From: JACDAV01 sp964626755
Lineage (GTDB): Bacteria; Chloroflexota; Limnocylindria; Limnocylindrales; CSP1-4
Length of the DNA: 64,000 bases
Direction: 5' to 3'
Assembly: GCA_964626755.1 (NCBI GenBank)
Contig: CAZVGO010000004.1
Span: forward strand, 1 to 64,000
A program made the position numbers and the translations under genes. The notes below the pieces were generated by a model, which saw only the letters and a program-made list of their open reading frames with translations, made no database searches and was not told where the DNA came from. Numbering within the stretch: position 1 is the stretch's first letter; every line of letters starts with the position of its first letter. This document shows positions 51,775-59,157 of this stretch, one piece after another.

Positions 51775-52103
51775 CTCATCTCCTCGTTCACAGGGTCGGA
51801 CGGTGGCGTCCAGGACAGCGGTGCGCTCAGGCGCGCGCTCATCTGGAGCTCGAGGACGCGATCGCGGGCCCGATCGCTCGCGGTGCACGCCTCGCACGGT
51901 GGCGGGTCGTCGACTCGCCGGCGATCGACCGGGCCGCAGCCTCGCCGCGCCTCGAGGGCCTCGAGCAGCCCGCGGCTGAGCCGGTACGCGCCCTCGTGGT
52001 CGCCCCGCTCGACGAGGACCTCGAGCTCCGGCAGGTCCACGCGCCACCAGGTATCGCCGGGCGGACGATGCCGAGGAGCGGCGGGAGCGCGCAGGACGGC
52101 CAC
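51771..52103 (-). CDS. Hypothetical element protein (110 aa)
   Basis: GTG start, eleven bases after the small-terminase stop. Residues DTWWRVDLPELEVLVERGDHEGAYR and LSRGLLEALEARRG look folded; a CEAC pair follows. The longer in-frame extension upstream is Arg/Pro-rich shadow of the terminase gene. No family recognised. Confidence 0.5.
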   Translation of the reverse strand: MAVLRAPAAPRHRPPGDTWWRVDLPELEVLVERGDHEGAYRLSRGLLEALEARRGCGPVDRRRVDDPPPCEACTASDRARDRVLELQMSARLSAPLSWTPPSDPVNEEMR

Positions 52104-52114
52104 GACCCGACAGC

Positions 52115-52519
52115 CTATCCCGCGCGCCCGGCGCCGCGGCGAGCCCAGCGGGCCCGCGCTGCCGAACGTGCGCGGACCGATGCCAGGCTTGTGATGCGAT
52201 CGGTCCCGTCGCCCGGCTGCGCCGTCGTGGCGTCGGGCAGGTCGAGCTGCGCCGCCAGGCGGGCCACGATGACGCGATGGGCCCGCTCCTCGGCAAGCAG
52301 GGGGTGGGCGACCGTCTGGCCCCGGCTGCCGGTCACCACGGCACCGTCGGTCGCGACGATCGCGCGGACTTCGTCGACACGATCGAGGGACCGCGCCAGC
52401 TCGTGGAGGAGGGCGAGCTCGCGCGGTGCGAAGTCGTACGTGGCGAGGAGCTTCCGCCACAGCCGGCGGCCACGGCCACCGGGTGCCAGGTCGGGAGGTG
52501 GTGAGCGGCGCGCCGTCAC
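52115..52519 (-). CDS. P27-family-like phage small terminase subunit (TerS)
   Basis: Small terminases recognise the pac/cos site for DNA packaging. The 134-residue product, from GTG at 52519, has the P27-like pattern: GRRLWRKLLATYDFAPREL, LHELARSLDRVDEVRAI and SRGQTVAHPLLAEERAH, ending in an Arg/Ala tail. No large terminase accompanies it. In PICI-type satellites a lone TerS redirects the helper phage's packaging motor to satellite DNA, the simplest reading here. Confidence 0.72.
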   Translation of the reverse strand: MTARRSPPPDLAPGGRGRRLWRKLLATYDFAPRELALLHELARSLDRVDEVRAIVATDGAVVTGSRGQTVAHPLLAEERAHRVIVARLAAQLDLPDATTAQPGDGTDRITSLASVRARSAARARWARRGAGRAG

Positions 52520-52530
52520 GAATAACCACC

Positions 52531-52582
52531 CGCTAATCGGGCGTTGTGGCCGGTTTGGGGTGCATATACGGCCGATAATCGG
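52531..52582 (-). promoter_or_regulatory. AT-rich repeat region before terS, possible late promoter/operator
   Basis: Within the 163-base gap TAATCGG occurs at 52534-52540 and 52576-52582, the second inside a palindrome CCGATAATCGG (52572-52582). The stretch is more AT-rich than its surroundings (TGCATATACGG). It is a candidate promoter and operator for the terS to tape-measure group. Confidence 0.35.
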
Positions 52583-52682
52583 CGCGACCGGACCAGGGGG
52601 GGGACCCCCAAGTCCCGTCGAGGGAGCGGCCACCTGCGCACGCCCGCCACCGTGCGTACGTGCTTGCGGGCCAGTTTCCCGG

Positions 52683-53003
52683 TCATGCCGGAGCCCGCCG
52701 CGGTGCCACTGCCCCGACGTGGACGTCGGTCGGGCCGTAGGAACCGTCCGGCCTCCACCCGACGCGTCGCTCCCAGCGCTGGGGCGGCCGCGGTGAGCCG
52801 TCGGTGCCGAGCAGCTTCCTGATCGCCGGCGAGCTGTCCTCCGGCCGACTGCGGACGTCGCCGGCGACCCGGTCCCGCGCCTGGCCGAGCCGCTCGGCGG
52901 TCCGAGCTCGATCACGTCCGGCGGCCGAGGCCTGAGCGACGCGATCGGCCGATGTGACCCGGCCTGACGGCATGCTCTCTCGCGGCAGCTCGCGGTAGGC
53001 CAT
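52683..53003 (-). CDS. Hypothetical element protein (106 aa)
   Basis: ATG start two bases after the preceding gene's stop. Arg/Ala-rich helical first half (RDRARTAERLGQARDRVAGD) and a WERRVGWRPDGSYGPTDVHV tail. No family recognised. Confidence 0.5.
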   Translation of the reverse strand: MAYRELPRESMPSGRVTSADRVAQASAAGRDRARTAERLGQARDRVAGDVRSRPEDSSPAIRKLLGTDGSPRPPQRWERRVGWRPDGSYGPTDVHVGAVAPRRAPA

Positions 53004-53005
53004 CG

Positions 53006-53518
53006 TCAGCCCCGCGGGATCGCGGCCACGTCGGCCACGGTATCGAACGTCTCGGCCGCCGGCGGATCCCAGTCGGCCAGGCCGTTCGACGCCTGGTGAT
53101 CCGCCAGCTCGCCGATCGCTTTCCAGACGCTGCCCATGTCGCCGGTACGGATCGTCTCGGTCCAGGCTTCGACGTTCGAGTCCCAGGCGAACTGCGCGTG
53201 CTCGGTCAGCGACTTGAACACGGGATCCTTGTGGAGCTTGGCCCGGCGAGTGGCCGCGGACTCGATGCGCGACTCGGCGATCGTCGAATGGGCCATCTGC
53301 CGAAGAGCCTCGTACCGCGGCCGGTACGCGGCATAGGCCGCCTTCCGGTCATCCCGCTGGCGGTTCGTCTCCACCTGGCGATCGACATACTCCTCGAGCT
53401 CATTGGCGAGGCGCTTCCTCTTCACGTCCGGGTCTTCGGCCATCCCGGGCGGACCCTCCCAGGCGTCGGCGAGGTTGGTCAGGCGCTGTCCGGGGTTCGT
53501 GCGCTTCGGCTTCGTCAT
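53006..53518 (-). CDS. Hypothetical element protein (170 aa)
   Basis: Starts MTKPKRTNPGQRLTNLADAW at an ATG overlapping the previous stop. Strongly charged and helical (KRKRLANELEEYVDRQVETN, MAHSTIAESRIESAATRRAK), ending in a more acidic domain. No Cys cluster and no recognised family. Confidence 0.6.
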   Translation of the reverse strand: MTKPKRTNPGQRLTNLADAWEGPPGMAEDPDVKRKRLANELEEYVDRQVETNRQRDDRKAAYAAYRPRYEALRQMAHSTIAESRIESAATRRAKLHKDPVFKSLTEHAQFAWDSNVEAWTETIRTGDMGSVWKAIGELADHQASNGLADWDPPAAETFDTVADVAAIPRG

Positions 53519-53829
53519 GCGGCGATCGTCGTCCCTGCCGACTTTGCGCGCGACTTTGCACAGCGACCGCGGCCGCCGCACCACGATCGCGGTCGCCCCA
53601 TGCCCCGAGCTGGCAGCGGGGCGCCGCATCCGCGGCAGCGGCCCGGCCGGGGTTTCCGCGCGAAAACTGTCCGCGGCCCCTTGGCCTCGAGCTCGGCGAG
53701 GTCGAGCATGCGGCCGGCGGCCCGCCGCAGGGCCTCGACCATGACCCGCGGCAGGCCGTGCCCGTGGTCGTCGGCGATCGCGACGAGCGCGCGCGACAGG
53801 TTCTCCGGCGTCCATTCGGGGCCGCTCAC
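53515..53829 (-). CDS. Zinc-finger protein of the element (104 aa)
   Basis: GTG-initiated; the start overlaps the preceding stop. N-terminal helical part (ENLSRALVAIADDHGHG, VMVEALRRAAGRMLDLAELE) and C-terminal Cys knuckle (RCRGCGAPLPARGMGRPRSW, then CGGRGRC), similar to the zinc finger of phage HNH-type or regulatory proteins. No HNH catalytic motif is visible. Confidence 0.6.
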   Translation of the reverse strand: MSGPEWTPENLSRALVAIADDHGHGLPRVMVEALRRAAGRMLDLAELEAKGPRTVFARKPRPGRCRGCGAPLPARGMGRPRSWCGGRGRCAKSRAKSAGTTIAA

Positions 53830-54002
53830 AGCGCCAACCCGACGCGCTCCAGGCAACGCGGGCACCGCGATCGAGCTGGCCAGGCGTTGCGCTCGGCCGT
53901 CGGCGTCGCCCCGCAGGCTGTCCGGCCCGACCCGGCGCGTGGCGGCTGGGCGTGGCCCACGCCATCGCGGCCGGCGACCCACACGAACCGCCCGACCGGC
54001 AT
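53826..54002 (-). CDS. Small zinc-knuckle protein (58 aa)
   Basis: MPVGRFVWVAGRDGVGHAQP followed by ACGATP ... RCPRCLERVGL, a single Cys pair set. Its stop overlaps the start of the next gene (GTGA). The start is uncertain; upstream in-frame sequence runs into repA. Confidence 0.45.
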   Translation of the reverse strand: MPVGRFVWVAGRDGVGHAQPPRAGSGRTACGATPTAERNAWPARSRCPRCLERVGLAL

Positions 54003-54018
54003 CAGCTCGTCGGGCGGG

Positions 54019-55689
54019 TCACGATGCCCACCCGGGCTCGACGAGGCCCTGAGCAGCGATCGCCGCGACGTCGTCGGGCATACCCTCGACCCGGTCCTCG
54101 TCGCCGCCGTCGAAGATGCCGACCCCCTCGTCGCCGACTGACACGGCCTCGACTGACACTGACACCACGTCACCCCCTACGGGGGGAGTGACGCTGTCAG
54201 CGCGATCTACTGACATGACAGTGTCAACGCCTGACGCTGACGCCCCGCCCACGCTCGCGGGGCCACTGACAGGCGGACTGACAGGCACTGACACGGCCCC
54301 CGACACGCGAAGTGGCATGTCAGGCTCCACGCGCCCGGTCTCGCGGAGCTTCGCGATCTGCCGCCAGACCGTCCGCTCGGACAGCTCGAGGTAGGTCGCG
54401 ATGGCCCCGGCGTCGGCGTACCCGGTGGCGATGCAGCCGTGAATCTTCTCCATCGTGCTGACGCCGAGATCCTCGCCGGCGACGACCTGGACGACGTCGA
54501 ACGTGCCGCCCTCGGCCCGGAGGACGAGCTGCGCGTGGGGGGCGCGCTTGCGGACGGTCCAGAGGACGCGCTGGGCGCCGGCGTCGGCCATGAGCGCGAC
54601 GGTGTCGGCCTGGCGGGTCCACTGACCCATGACGTCGGCGAGGGCGGTCCCGTGCTGGGCGTTCGGCTCGGGCTTGCCGCGGGCCTTCGCCCCGCCGGCG
54701 ACCCTGGCCGGCTTGACGAGGTGGACGAAGACAATGATCGCGCAGCCGTACTGGCGGGCGAGGCCCCGGAGGAACCGGATCGCGGCCTTGAGCTCCTTGC
54801 CCCACTCGTCGCCGAGCATGCTCGAGCCGGTGTCGAACATCACGACCGCGGGCTCGACCCGCTCGATCGACGCCCGGATGTAGGCCTGGTCGAGCGGGTC
54901 GGTCAGCGACAGGCCCTCGAGGCTGACCCCCCAGTAGTCGGCCAGGTCGGCCCGGGTGAGGCCGAGGCGGGCCAGGGTCTCTTCCTCGCGCCGGACCTCC
55001 TCCTCCTCGCCGTTCTCGACGTCGATCGACAGGACGCGCCCCGGGCGCGGGATCCGGTAGTGGTTGAAGAGCGCACCGTGGCCGGTCGCCTTCCGGATCC
55101 CGAGCTCGATCCGGGCGTGCGATTTGCCAAGGCCCTCGGGCCCCGCGACGACGAGCAGCCGACGTCGCCGGAGGAGGCTGTCGATCTCCCAGTCGTCGAC
55201 CATGGCGGCCGCCGCATCGGCCTCGCTCCGCGGCCGCGGCCAGGGACGCTCCTCAGCGTGCCTTTCAGTGACGTGAATGGCACGCGCCGGCGTCCGGGCC
55301 GCCCGGTCGCGTTCGAGGCCGGCGACGGCGGCCAGGTAGTCCTCCGGGCTGTCGTAGCCGGCGGCGTGCAGCGAGTCGACGAGTCGGGCCCGCCAGCCGG
55401 CGGCGTCGACCACGATCGCCTCACGCTCCTCGTCGGTCAGGCGATTCCACGGGTCGATCCGGTCCGCCGAGGCCGTGAGCTCAGCCTCCGCGCGGATCCC
55501 GGCGCTGTCCGCCGGCGCGTGGCCGTTCGGCTTGCTCTTGCGAACGTTCCGCGCGGAGACTTTCCGGGCCCCTGGCGCCGCCGGCAGCCACACCGGCGCG
55601 CCGGCGTTGGCATCGCCTGCAGCTTTCGGCGCGGCCGTGCCCTCGAAGAACGACGCGACCTCGGCTTCCTTCGCGGAACGTCTGGTCAT
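54019..55689 (-). CDS. RepA-like AAA helicase/replication protein
   Basis: A 556-residue protein with an RSF1010-RepA/AAA_25-type ATPase: Walker A GPEGLGKS at 183-190, Walker B VVMFD at 282-286, and IIVFVHLVKP. A winged-helix-like segment (AIATYLELSERTVWRQIAKL) near 429-448 would bind DNA. The C-terminus is a Val/Ser-rich low-complexity tail whose codons form the iteron-like cluster. Start ATG (MTRRSAKEAEVASFFEG) follows the end of an upstream frame. It probably drives replication of the excised element. Confidence 0.8.
   Translation of the reverse strand: MTRRSAKEAEVASFFEGTAAPKAAGDANAGAPVWLPAAPGARKVSARNVRKSKPNGHAPADSAGIRAEAELTASADRIDPWNRLTDEEREAIVVDAAGWRARLVDSLHAAGYDSPEDYLAAVAGLERDRAARTPARAIHVTERHAEERPWPRPRSEADAAAAMVDDWEIDSLLRRRRLLVVAGPEGLGKSHARIELGIRKATGHGALFNHYRIPRPGRVLSIDVENGEEEEVRREEETLARLGLTRADLADYWGVSLEGLSLTDPLDQAYIRASIERVEPAVVMFDTGSSMLGDEWGKELKAAIRFLRGLARQYGCAIIVFVHLVKPARVAGGAKARGKPEPNAQHGTALADVMGQWTRQADTVALMADAGAQRVLWTVRKRAPHAQLVLRAEGGTFDVVQVVAGEDLGVSTMEKIHGCIATGYADAGAIATYLELSERTVWRQIAKLRETGRVEPDMPLRVSGAVSVPVSPPVSGPASVGGASASGVDTVMSVDRADSVTPPVGGDVVSVSVEAVSVGDEGVGIFDGGDEDRVEGMPDDVAAIAAQGLVEPGWAS
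54137..54293. repeat. Iteron-like cluster: seven copies of ACTGACA
   Basis: ACTGACA begins at 54137, 54152, 54158, 54209, 54265, 54277 and 54287, all on the plus strand, inside the 3' end of repA. The unusually frequent TCA serine codon in this GC-rich DNA makes a protein-only explanation less likely. Iterons inside or next to rep genes mark origins in many plasmids and satellites. Confidence 0.5.
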
Positions 55690-56004
55690 GGCCGCGGGCA
55701 GCACGCGCCGACCTCCTCGAGCAGCCGCAGGTCGGTGCGGACAGCGGAGGCCTCCGCCCGCCGGCCGACGGCGTCGAGGTGATCGCGGAGCTGCTCGAGG
55801 TGCCTGGCCAGGCGCTCGCGGGCCGTCCGGCAAGCGATCCCTTCGCGCGGATGACCGCGACGAGCTCGATGCCCCCGACGCGGGGCCGGCCGGCTGATCC
55901 CGAGCCGGCCCGCGTCGGGGAGGAGGACGTGATCCGCAGAAGACGACGGATCAGGTTGTGGCCCGCGTCGACGCGGCCAATGCGCCGTCGAGGACCTCAG
56001 ATGG
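55690..56004. other. Region without a confident gene between repA and the excisionase-like gene
   Basis: About 315 bases. A minus-strand frame ends in a TGA that overlaps the repA ATG and encodes LARHLEQLRDHLDAVGRRAE and onward, a plausible short helix, but it lacks an ATG, GTG or TTG start; a CTG at 55811 would give 41 residues. Other frames are Arg/Pro-rich. It may hold a small gene with a rare start or the repA leader. Confidence 0.3.
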
Positions 56005-56286
56005 TCAGGTCGACGCGGATCGCGCATTGGCCTCGCGCCTCCCGACGTCGCCGTTGACGTAGCTCGCGATCGCGCCCGCCGGCACCAGGCGCCGGCGACC
56101 GATGGTGACGGTTCGAAGCCGGCCCGCCGCGATCTCGCCGTAGAGTGCGGATCTGCCGATTCCGAGCCGCTCCGCGGCAAGCGTGGTCGACAGGAGCTGC
56201 TCGGGCGCCGTCGCAGGCGCGATCGCGAGCTCCTCGCGGAGCGCGTCGACGAGCTCGGCAACGGCGGCCACCAGGCGATCGCTCAT
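56005..56286 (-). CDS. Excisionase-like helix-turn-helix protein
   Basis: A 93-residue protein with an HTH_17/MerR-like domain: TTLAAERLGIGRSALYGEIA, then GRLRTVTIGRRRLVPAGAIA, as in excisionases. An N-terminal helix (AAVAELVDALREELAI) may mediate dimerisation. Start overlaps the RHH stop by four bases. It may direct excision with the integrase or repress the operon. Confidence 0.75.
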   Translation of the reverse strand: MSDRLVAAVAELVDALREELAIAPATAPEQLLSTTLAAERLGIGRSALYGEIAAGRLRTVTIGRRRLVPAGAIASYVNGDVGRREANARSAST

Positions 56287-56471
56287 CGAGCGGGCACCTT
56301 CGGCCGCCCGGCCACCGCCTCACGCTCGATCCCGTCGACGAGGATGCGCAGGGCCTCGCGCTTGGGGTCCCGGTAGTTCTGCCGCGCCAGGTCGCCGAGC
56401 GCGTCGCTCGTCTCGGGCGGCAGGGTCAGAACGAGCCGCGGCCACGTCCGCCGGGTCGAGTGTGAGTCCAT
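56283..56471 (-). CDS. Ribbon-helix-helix regulator
   Basis: A 62-residue protein: RLVLTLPPETSDALGDLARQ then KREALRILVDGIERE, the strand and two helices of a CopG/Arc-type DNA-binding dimer. It leads the second transcription unit of the element, after a terminator, and could control early genes, an antitoxin role being less likely as no toxin is adjacent. Confidence 0.65.
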   Translation of the reverse strand: MDSHSTRRTWPRLVLTLPPETSDALGDLARQNYRDPKREALRILVDGIEREAVAGRPKVPAR

Positions 56472-56513
56472 GAGGCGTATTGGGCCGGACTACAGGCCCT
56501 CGTGTCGCGGACC

Positions 56514-56542
56514 AAAAGCGGCAGCCGCCAACAGCCGCTTTT
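56514..56542. terminator. Bidirectional terminator inside the element
   Basis: AAAAGCGGC (56514-56522) and GCCGCTTTT (56534-56542) are perfect inverse copies with an 11-nt loop; a T-run follows on both strands. It separates the integrase unit (ending 56551) from the regulator-replication unit (starting 56471). Confidence 0.75.
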
Positions 56543-56550
56543 GCCCGCCC

Positions 56551-57024
56551 TCAGAGTCGGCGGCGTTGCGCCTCAGCCTTGGCCCATGCCCACGTCTTGC
56601 CAGCCGCTCGCAGCTGCGCCCGGATCCAGCGCTCCTCGCCGACCGCCGAGTTGCGGCCGAAGTCGTCCTGAGTCGGCGGCCACGACCCCGACCATTCGAC
56701 GAGCGCCGCGACGATCCGCTCCGCTGCCGCCATCGCCGGCTCCGCCTCGGCATCGGGCAGCGTGATCGCGCCGTCGCGCGCGACCACCCCAAACCGCTCG
56801 CACCGCCGACAGCGGACAACCACCGTGCCATCGCGACCCGAGAGCCAGTCGAGCTCCGGACCGTCGCGCAGCCATGGGGCGACACAGTTCGCGGCGTGGG
56901 CGATCGATCGCGGTGCCGCGAGCAGCACGGCGGCGGGCATCGCGCGGAGCTCTGGGGGTTCAATCGGGTGCCGGAGGGCTTCGCTCAGCCAGCGGATGGC
57001 GTCCTGAGCCGTCTCGTCGGTCAT
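56551..57024 (-). CDS. Hypothetical element protein after the integrase (157 aa)
   Basis: The ATG overlaps the integrase stop. The protein has DAIRWLSEALRHPIEPPELRA, a CRRCERFG knuckle in the middle and a C-terminal helical part (RWIRAQLRAAGKTWAWAKAE). No family recognised. Position suggests an integrase accessory or accessory cargo. Confidence 0.6.
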   Translation of the reverse strand: MTDETAQDAIRWLSEALRHPIEPPELRAMPAAVLLAAPRSIAHAANCVAPWLRDGPELDWLSGRDGTVVVRCRRCERFGVVARDGAITLPDAEAEPAMAAAERIVAALVEWSGSWPPTQDDFGRNSAVGEERWIRAQLRAAGKTWAWAKAEAQRRRL

Positions 57025-58163
57025 CGCGCACCGCCTCCCAGCGCCCGATCCAGGGCGTCTGCTGCCGCGCGTCGCTGGTCCGGCGTGACGTGCGAGTAGA
57101 CGTCGGCGGTGATCGTGATCGACGAATGACCGAGGGCCCGCGATACCTCGAGGAGCGAGGCGCCCTGGGCAAGCATGAGCGACGCCGCGGTGTGCCGGAG
57201 GTCGTGGAGGCGCACCGGGAGCCCGAGCCGGTCGGCGGCCGCGCGGAAGGCCGCGGAGACCGTGTACGGCGCCCACGGCCGCCCCAGCGCGTCCGTGAAG
57301 GCCAGGCGGTCCCGGTCCTGCCACGATGCGCCGGCGGCGAGGCGCTCGGCCGCCTGGCGGGCTTTCTGGCGCCGGAGGCCGTCGATCGCGGTCGTCGTCA
57401 GGTCCACGGTCCGGCGGCTCCGGGCCGTCTTCGGCTCCGCGAGCTCCCACCCGCCGCCGTGGGCCCGCGACAGGGAGCGCCGGACCGTGAGCGATCGCCC
57501 CTCGAGGTCGACGTCGGTCCATCGCAGCCCGAGCAGCTCGCCGAGCCGGAGCCCGGTGCCGGTCGCGACCGCGAAGAGCGGCCCGAATGGATCGTCCGCA
57601 GTCGCGTCGATCAGGCGGCCGACCTCGCCGGCCGTCAGGGCCCGCATCTCGCGCCGCTCGAGGCGCGGCGGCCGCGCCAGGGCGGCCACGTTCCGGGTGA
57701 GCAGCCCGTCGCGCTGCGCGTCGTGGAGCGCGCGCCGGAGGGTCGATCGGGCGTGTCGGATCGTCTGCGACGAGAGCCCGCGACCGGCGAGCTCGGCCAT
57801 CGTCCGCTCGACGTGCGCCGGCGTCAGCTTGGTCAGCGGGATCCGCGCCAGGGCGGACCAGTAGGCCGAGACGTGACGGGCGTACTCGCGGTGCGTGGCG
57901 GCCCGGAGTCGCGGCCGGACCGCGACGACCCATCCCGCCAGGTAGGCGCCCGTCGTCTCGCCGGTCGCGAACCCCGCGCTCGCCTCGCGGCGCAGCGCCT
58001 CGAACTTGCGGACGACGTCGGCCCGCGTGCGACCCGACACATAGCGGCGGACGCTCCGGGTCCCGTCGGGGTGGGGGAGTACGAGCGACCCGCGGAGTCG
58101 GCCGTCGGCGGTCGGGTAGATCGCGCCTTCGCCGGCGGATCTCCGGGCGGTAGACTTGGCCAT
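57021..58163 (-). CDS. int: Tyrosine recombinase (element integrase)
   Basis: A 380-residue phage-type integrase: an N-terminal AP2-like arm domain (AIYPTADGRLRGSLVLPHPDG), a SAM-like core-binding domain, and a catalytic domain with Arg206 (TGLRLGELLGLRW), Lys245, His320/Arg323 (HDLRHTAAS), His346 (LGHSS) and Tyr356 (ADVYSHV), so the active site is complete. The ATG at 58163 follows GGAGG ten bases before it. It lies next to the intact tRNA, as usual for tRNA-targeting integrases. Its promoter region overlaps the candidate arm sites. Confidence 0.95.
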   Translation of the reverse strand: MAKSTARRSAGEGAIYPTADGRLRGSLVLPHPDGTRSVRRYVSGRTRADVVRKFEALRREASAGFATGETTGAYLAGWVVAVRPRLRAATHREYARHVSAYWSALARIPLTKLTPAHVERTMAELAGRGLSSQTIRHARSTLRRALHDAQRDGLLTRNVAALARPPRLERREMRALTAGEVGRLIDATADDPFGPLFAVATGTGLRLGELLGLRWTDVDLEGRSLTVRRSLSRAHGGGWELAEPKTARSRRTVDLTTTAIDGLRRQKARQAAERLAAGASWQDRDRLAFTDALGRPWAPYTVSAAFRAAADRLGLPVRLHDLRHTAASLMLAQGASLLEVSRALGHSSITITADVYSHVTPDQRRAAADALDRALGGGAR

Positions 58164-58267
58164 TGGGTGGCGTCCTCCGTAGCAGGAGCGCGACCTTGAC
58201 GGCCTCCGGTTCGCGCCGGGGGCCGTCGCGCTATGTCCGTCAGTGTACGCCATTGTCGCGGACCGCG

Positions 58268-58286
58268 AAGCTGCCGCGAAGCTGCC
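58268..58286 (+). repeat. Candidate integrase arm sites, right
   Basis: AAGCTGCC at 58268-58275 and 58279-58286, spaced 11 bases, four bases from the att core. They lie upstream of the integrase on its promoter side, so integrase binding could repress its own gene. Confidence 0.5.
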
Positions 58287-58290
58287 AGGG

Positions 58291-58347
58291 GTGGTGCCGA
58301 AGCCGGGATTTGAACCCGGACGAGGTTGCCCTCAACGGTGTTTGAGA
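58291..58347 (-). repeat. attR core within the tRNA-Leu gene
   Basis: The 57-bp core identical to 48671-48727. Here it completes the tRNA: the element restores the 3' half when it integrates. Confidence 0.95.
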
Positions 58348-58378
58348 CCGTCGCGTCTGCCAGTTCCGCCACTTCGGC
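58292..58378 (-). tRNA. tRNA-Leu (anticodon CAA)
   Basis: An 87-nt class II tRNA with encoded CCA. The acceptor GCCGAAG/CTTCGGC, D-arm (TGGCGGAACTGGCAGACG), anticodon loop CTCAAAC with CAA, a long variable arm (TTGAGGGCAACCTCGT) and T-arm (CCGGGTTCAAATCCCGG) all pair well. It reads UUG codons. The gene is the integration site of the element. Confidence 0.97.
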
Positions 58379-58457
58379 ACGGAGGGTGACGCCCGGATCG
58401 TAGCGCGCCCGCCCATGTCGCCCCGGCGCAACGGCCCGTGGCGCTCGTGCACCACCC

Positions 58458-58485
58458 GGAACCCCCGGTTCGGGACAGGCGTCTC
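58458..58485 (+). promoter_or_regulatory. Candidate ECF-type promoter before the sigma factor gene
   Basis: GGAACC at 58458-58463, 16 bases, then CGTCTC starting at 58480. This is the GGAAC-N16-CGTC pattern read by many ECF sigma factors, upstream of an ECF gene, which suggests autoregulation. A TAGACT at 58502-58507 could be a second, housekeeping -10. Confidence 0.5.
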
Positions 58486-58548
58486 GCCGGGGAAGCGATG
58501 CTAGACTCCGCCCGCCTGCGAATCGCCGTCCGGAGGGACCCCCAGATC

Positions 58549-59157
58549 GTGGAGGACCTTCGCTCGACGACGGTCACCGACGACCCCGTCCAGCGCCGCG
58601 ACCTCATCCTGATCGAGCGAGCCCGAGGGGGCGACCTCGACGCCTTCAACGACCTCGTCGCGTGCTACCAGGACCACCTCTACGCGCTGGTCGTGCGGAT
58701 GGTCCCCGATCGCGACCAGGCCGCGGACGCCGTCCAGGAGGCGTTCTTCTCGGCCTTCCGGAACATGCACTCGTTCCGCGGCGGAAGTGTCCGCTCCTGG
58801 TTGAGCCGCATCTGCGTCAACGCGGCAATGGACGCGCAACGGGCGAAGAAGCGCCGCCCGGTCCAGCCCTACCCGGAGCTCGACGACGACAACTGGCAGC
58901 CGCCGGCAGGCATCGACGCCGACCCCGAGCGGACAGCCCTCACGTCCGAGCGGGCGAACGCGCTCAACAAGGCGCTGTCCCTCATCACCGACGACCAGCG
59001 GGCGGCGATCGTCCTCTTCGACGTGGAGGGCTACGACTACGCGGAGATCGCCGGCATGACCGGCGTGTCATTGGGCACGGTGAAGTCGCGGATCCATCGC
59101 GGCCGCCTGGCCCTCCGCGCGCTGCTGGAAGGGCAGATGGAGCTGTTCCGTGGCTGA
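58549..59157 (+). CDS. ECF-family RNA polymerase sigma factor
   Basis: A 202-residue two-domain sigma factor. Region 2 is visible (FNDLVACYQDHLYALVVRMV, DQAADAVQEAFFSAF, RSWLSRICVNAAMD) and region 4 (LITDDQRAAIVLFDVEGYDY, MTGVSLGTVKSRIHRGR). The GTG at 58549 has GGAGGG eleven bases before it and gives normal length; earlier in-frame ATGs at 58438 and 58498 overlap the candidate promoters. Its stop overlaps an anti-sigma-like gene, the classic sigma/anti-sigma arrangement. Confidence 0.9.
   Translation: MEDLRSTTVTDDPVQRRDLILIERARGGDLDAFNDLVACYQDHLYALVVRMVPDRDQAADAVQEAFFSAFRNMHSFRGGSVRSWLSRICVNAAMDAQRAKKRRPVQPYPELDDDNWQPPAGIDADPERTALTSERANALNKALSLITDDQRAAIVLFDVEGYDYAEIAGMTGVSLGTVKSRIHRGRLALRALLEGQMELFRG

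Larger units (their letters stand above)
48728..58347 (-). mobile_element. Integrated phage-satellite-like element in tRNA-Leu(CAA)
   Basis: A unit of 9,620 bp from core to core. Direct evidence: perfect 57-bp repeats at the ends, intact tRNA at the right, a tyrosine integrase just inside, and a run of small genes on one strand. Gene order from the integrase is unknown protein, RHH regulator, excisionase-like HTH, RepA-like helicase, four small proteins (two of them zinc fingers), small terminase, unknown protein, tape-measure protein, three small proteins. There is no large terminase, portal, capsid, tail tube or lysis gene. That combination matches a PICI-like satellite better than a full phage; a shrunken prophage is the alternative. 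Confidence 0.85.

Noticed and set aside
54439..55782. 447-residue plus-strand ORF inside the element
   Set aside because: Antisense frame of repA; the Walker motifs and wHTH on the minus strand are convincing.
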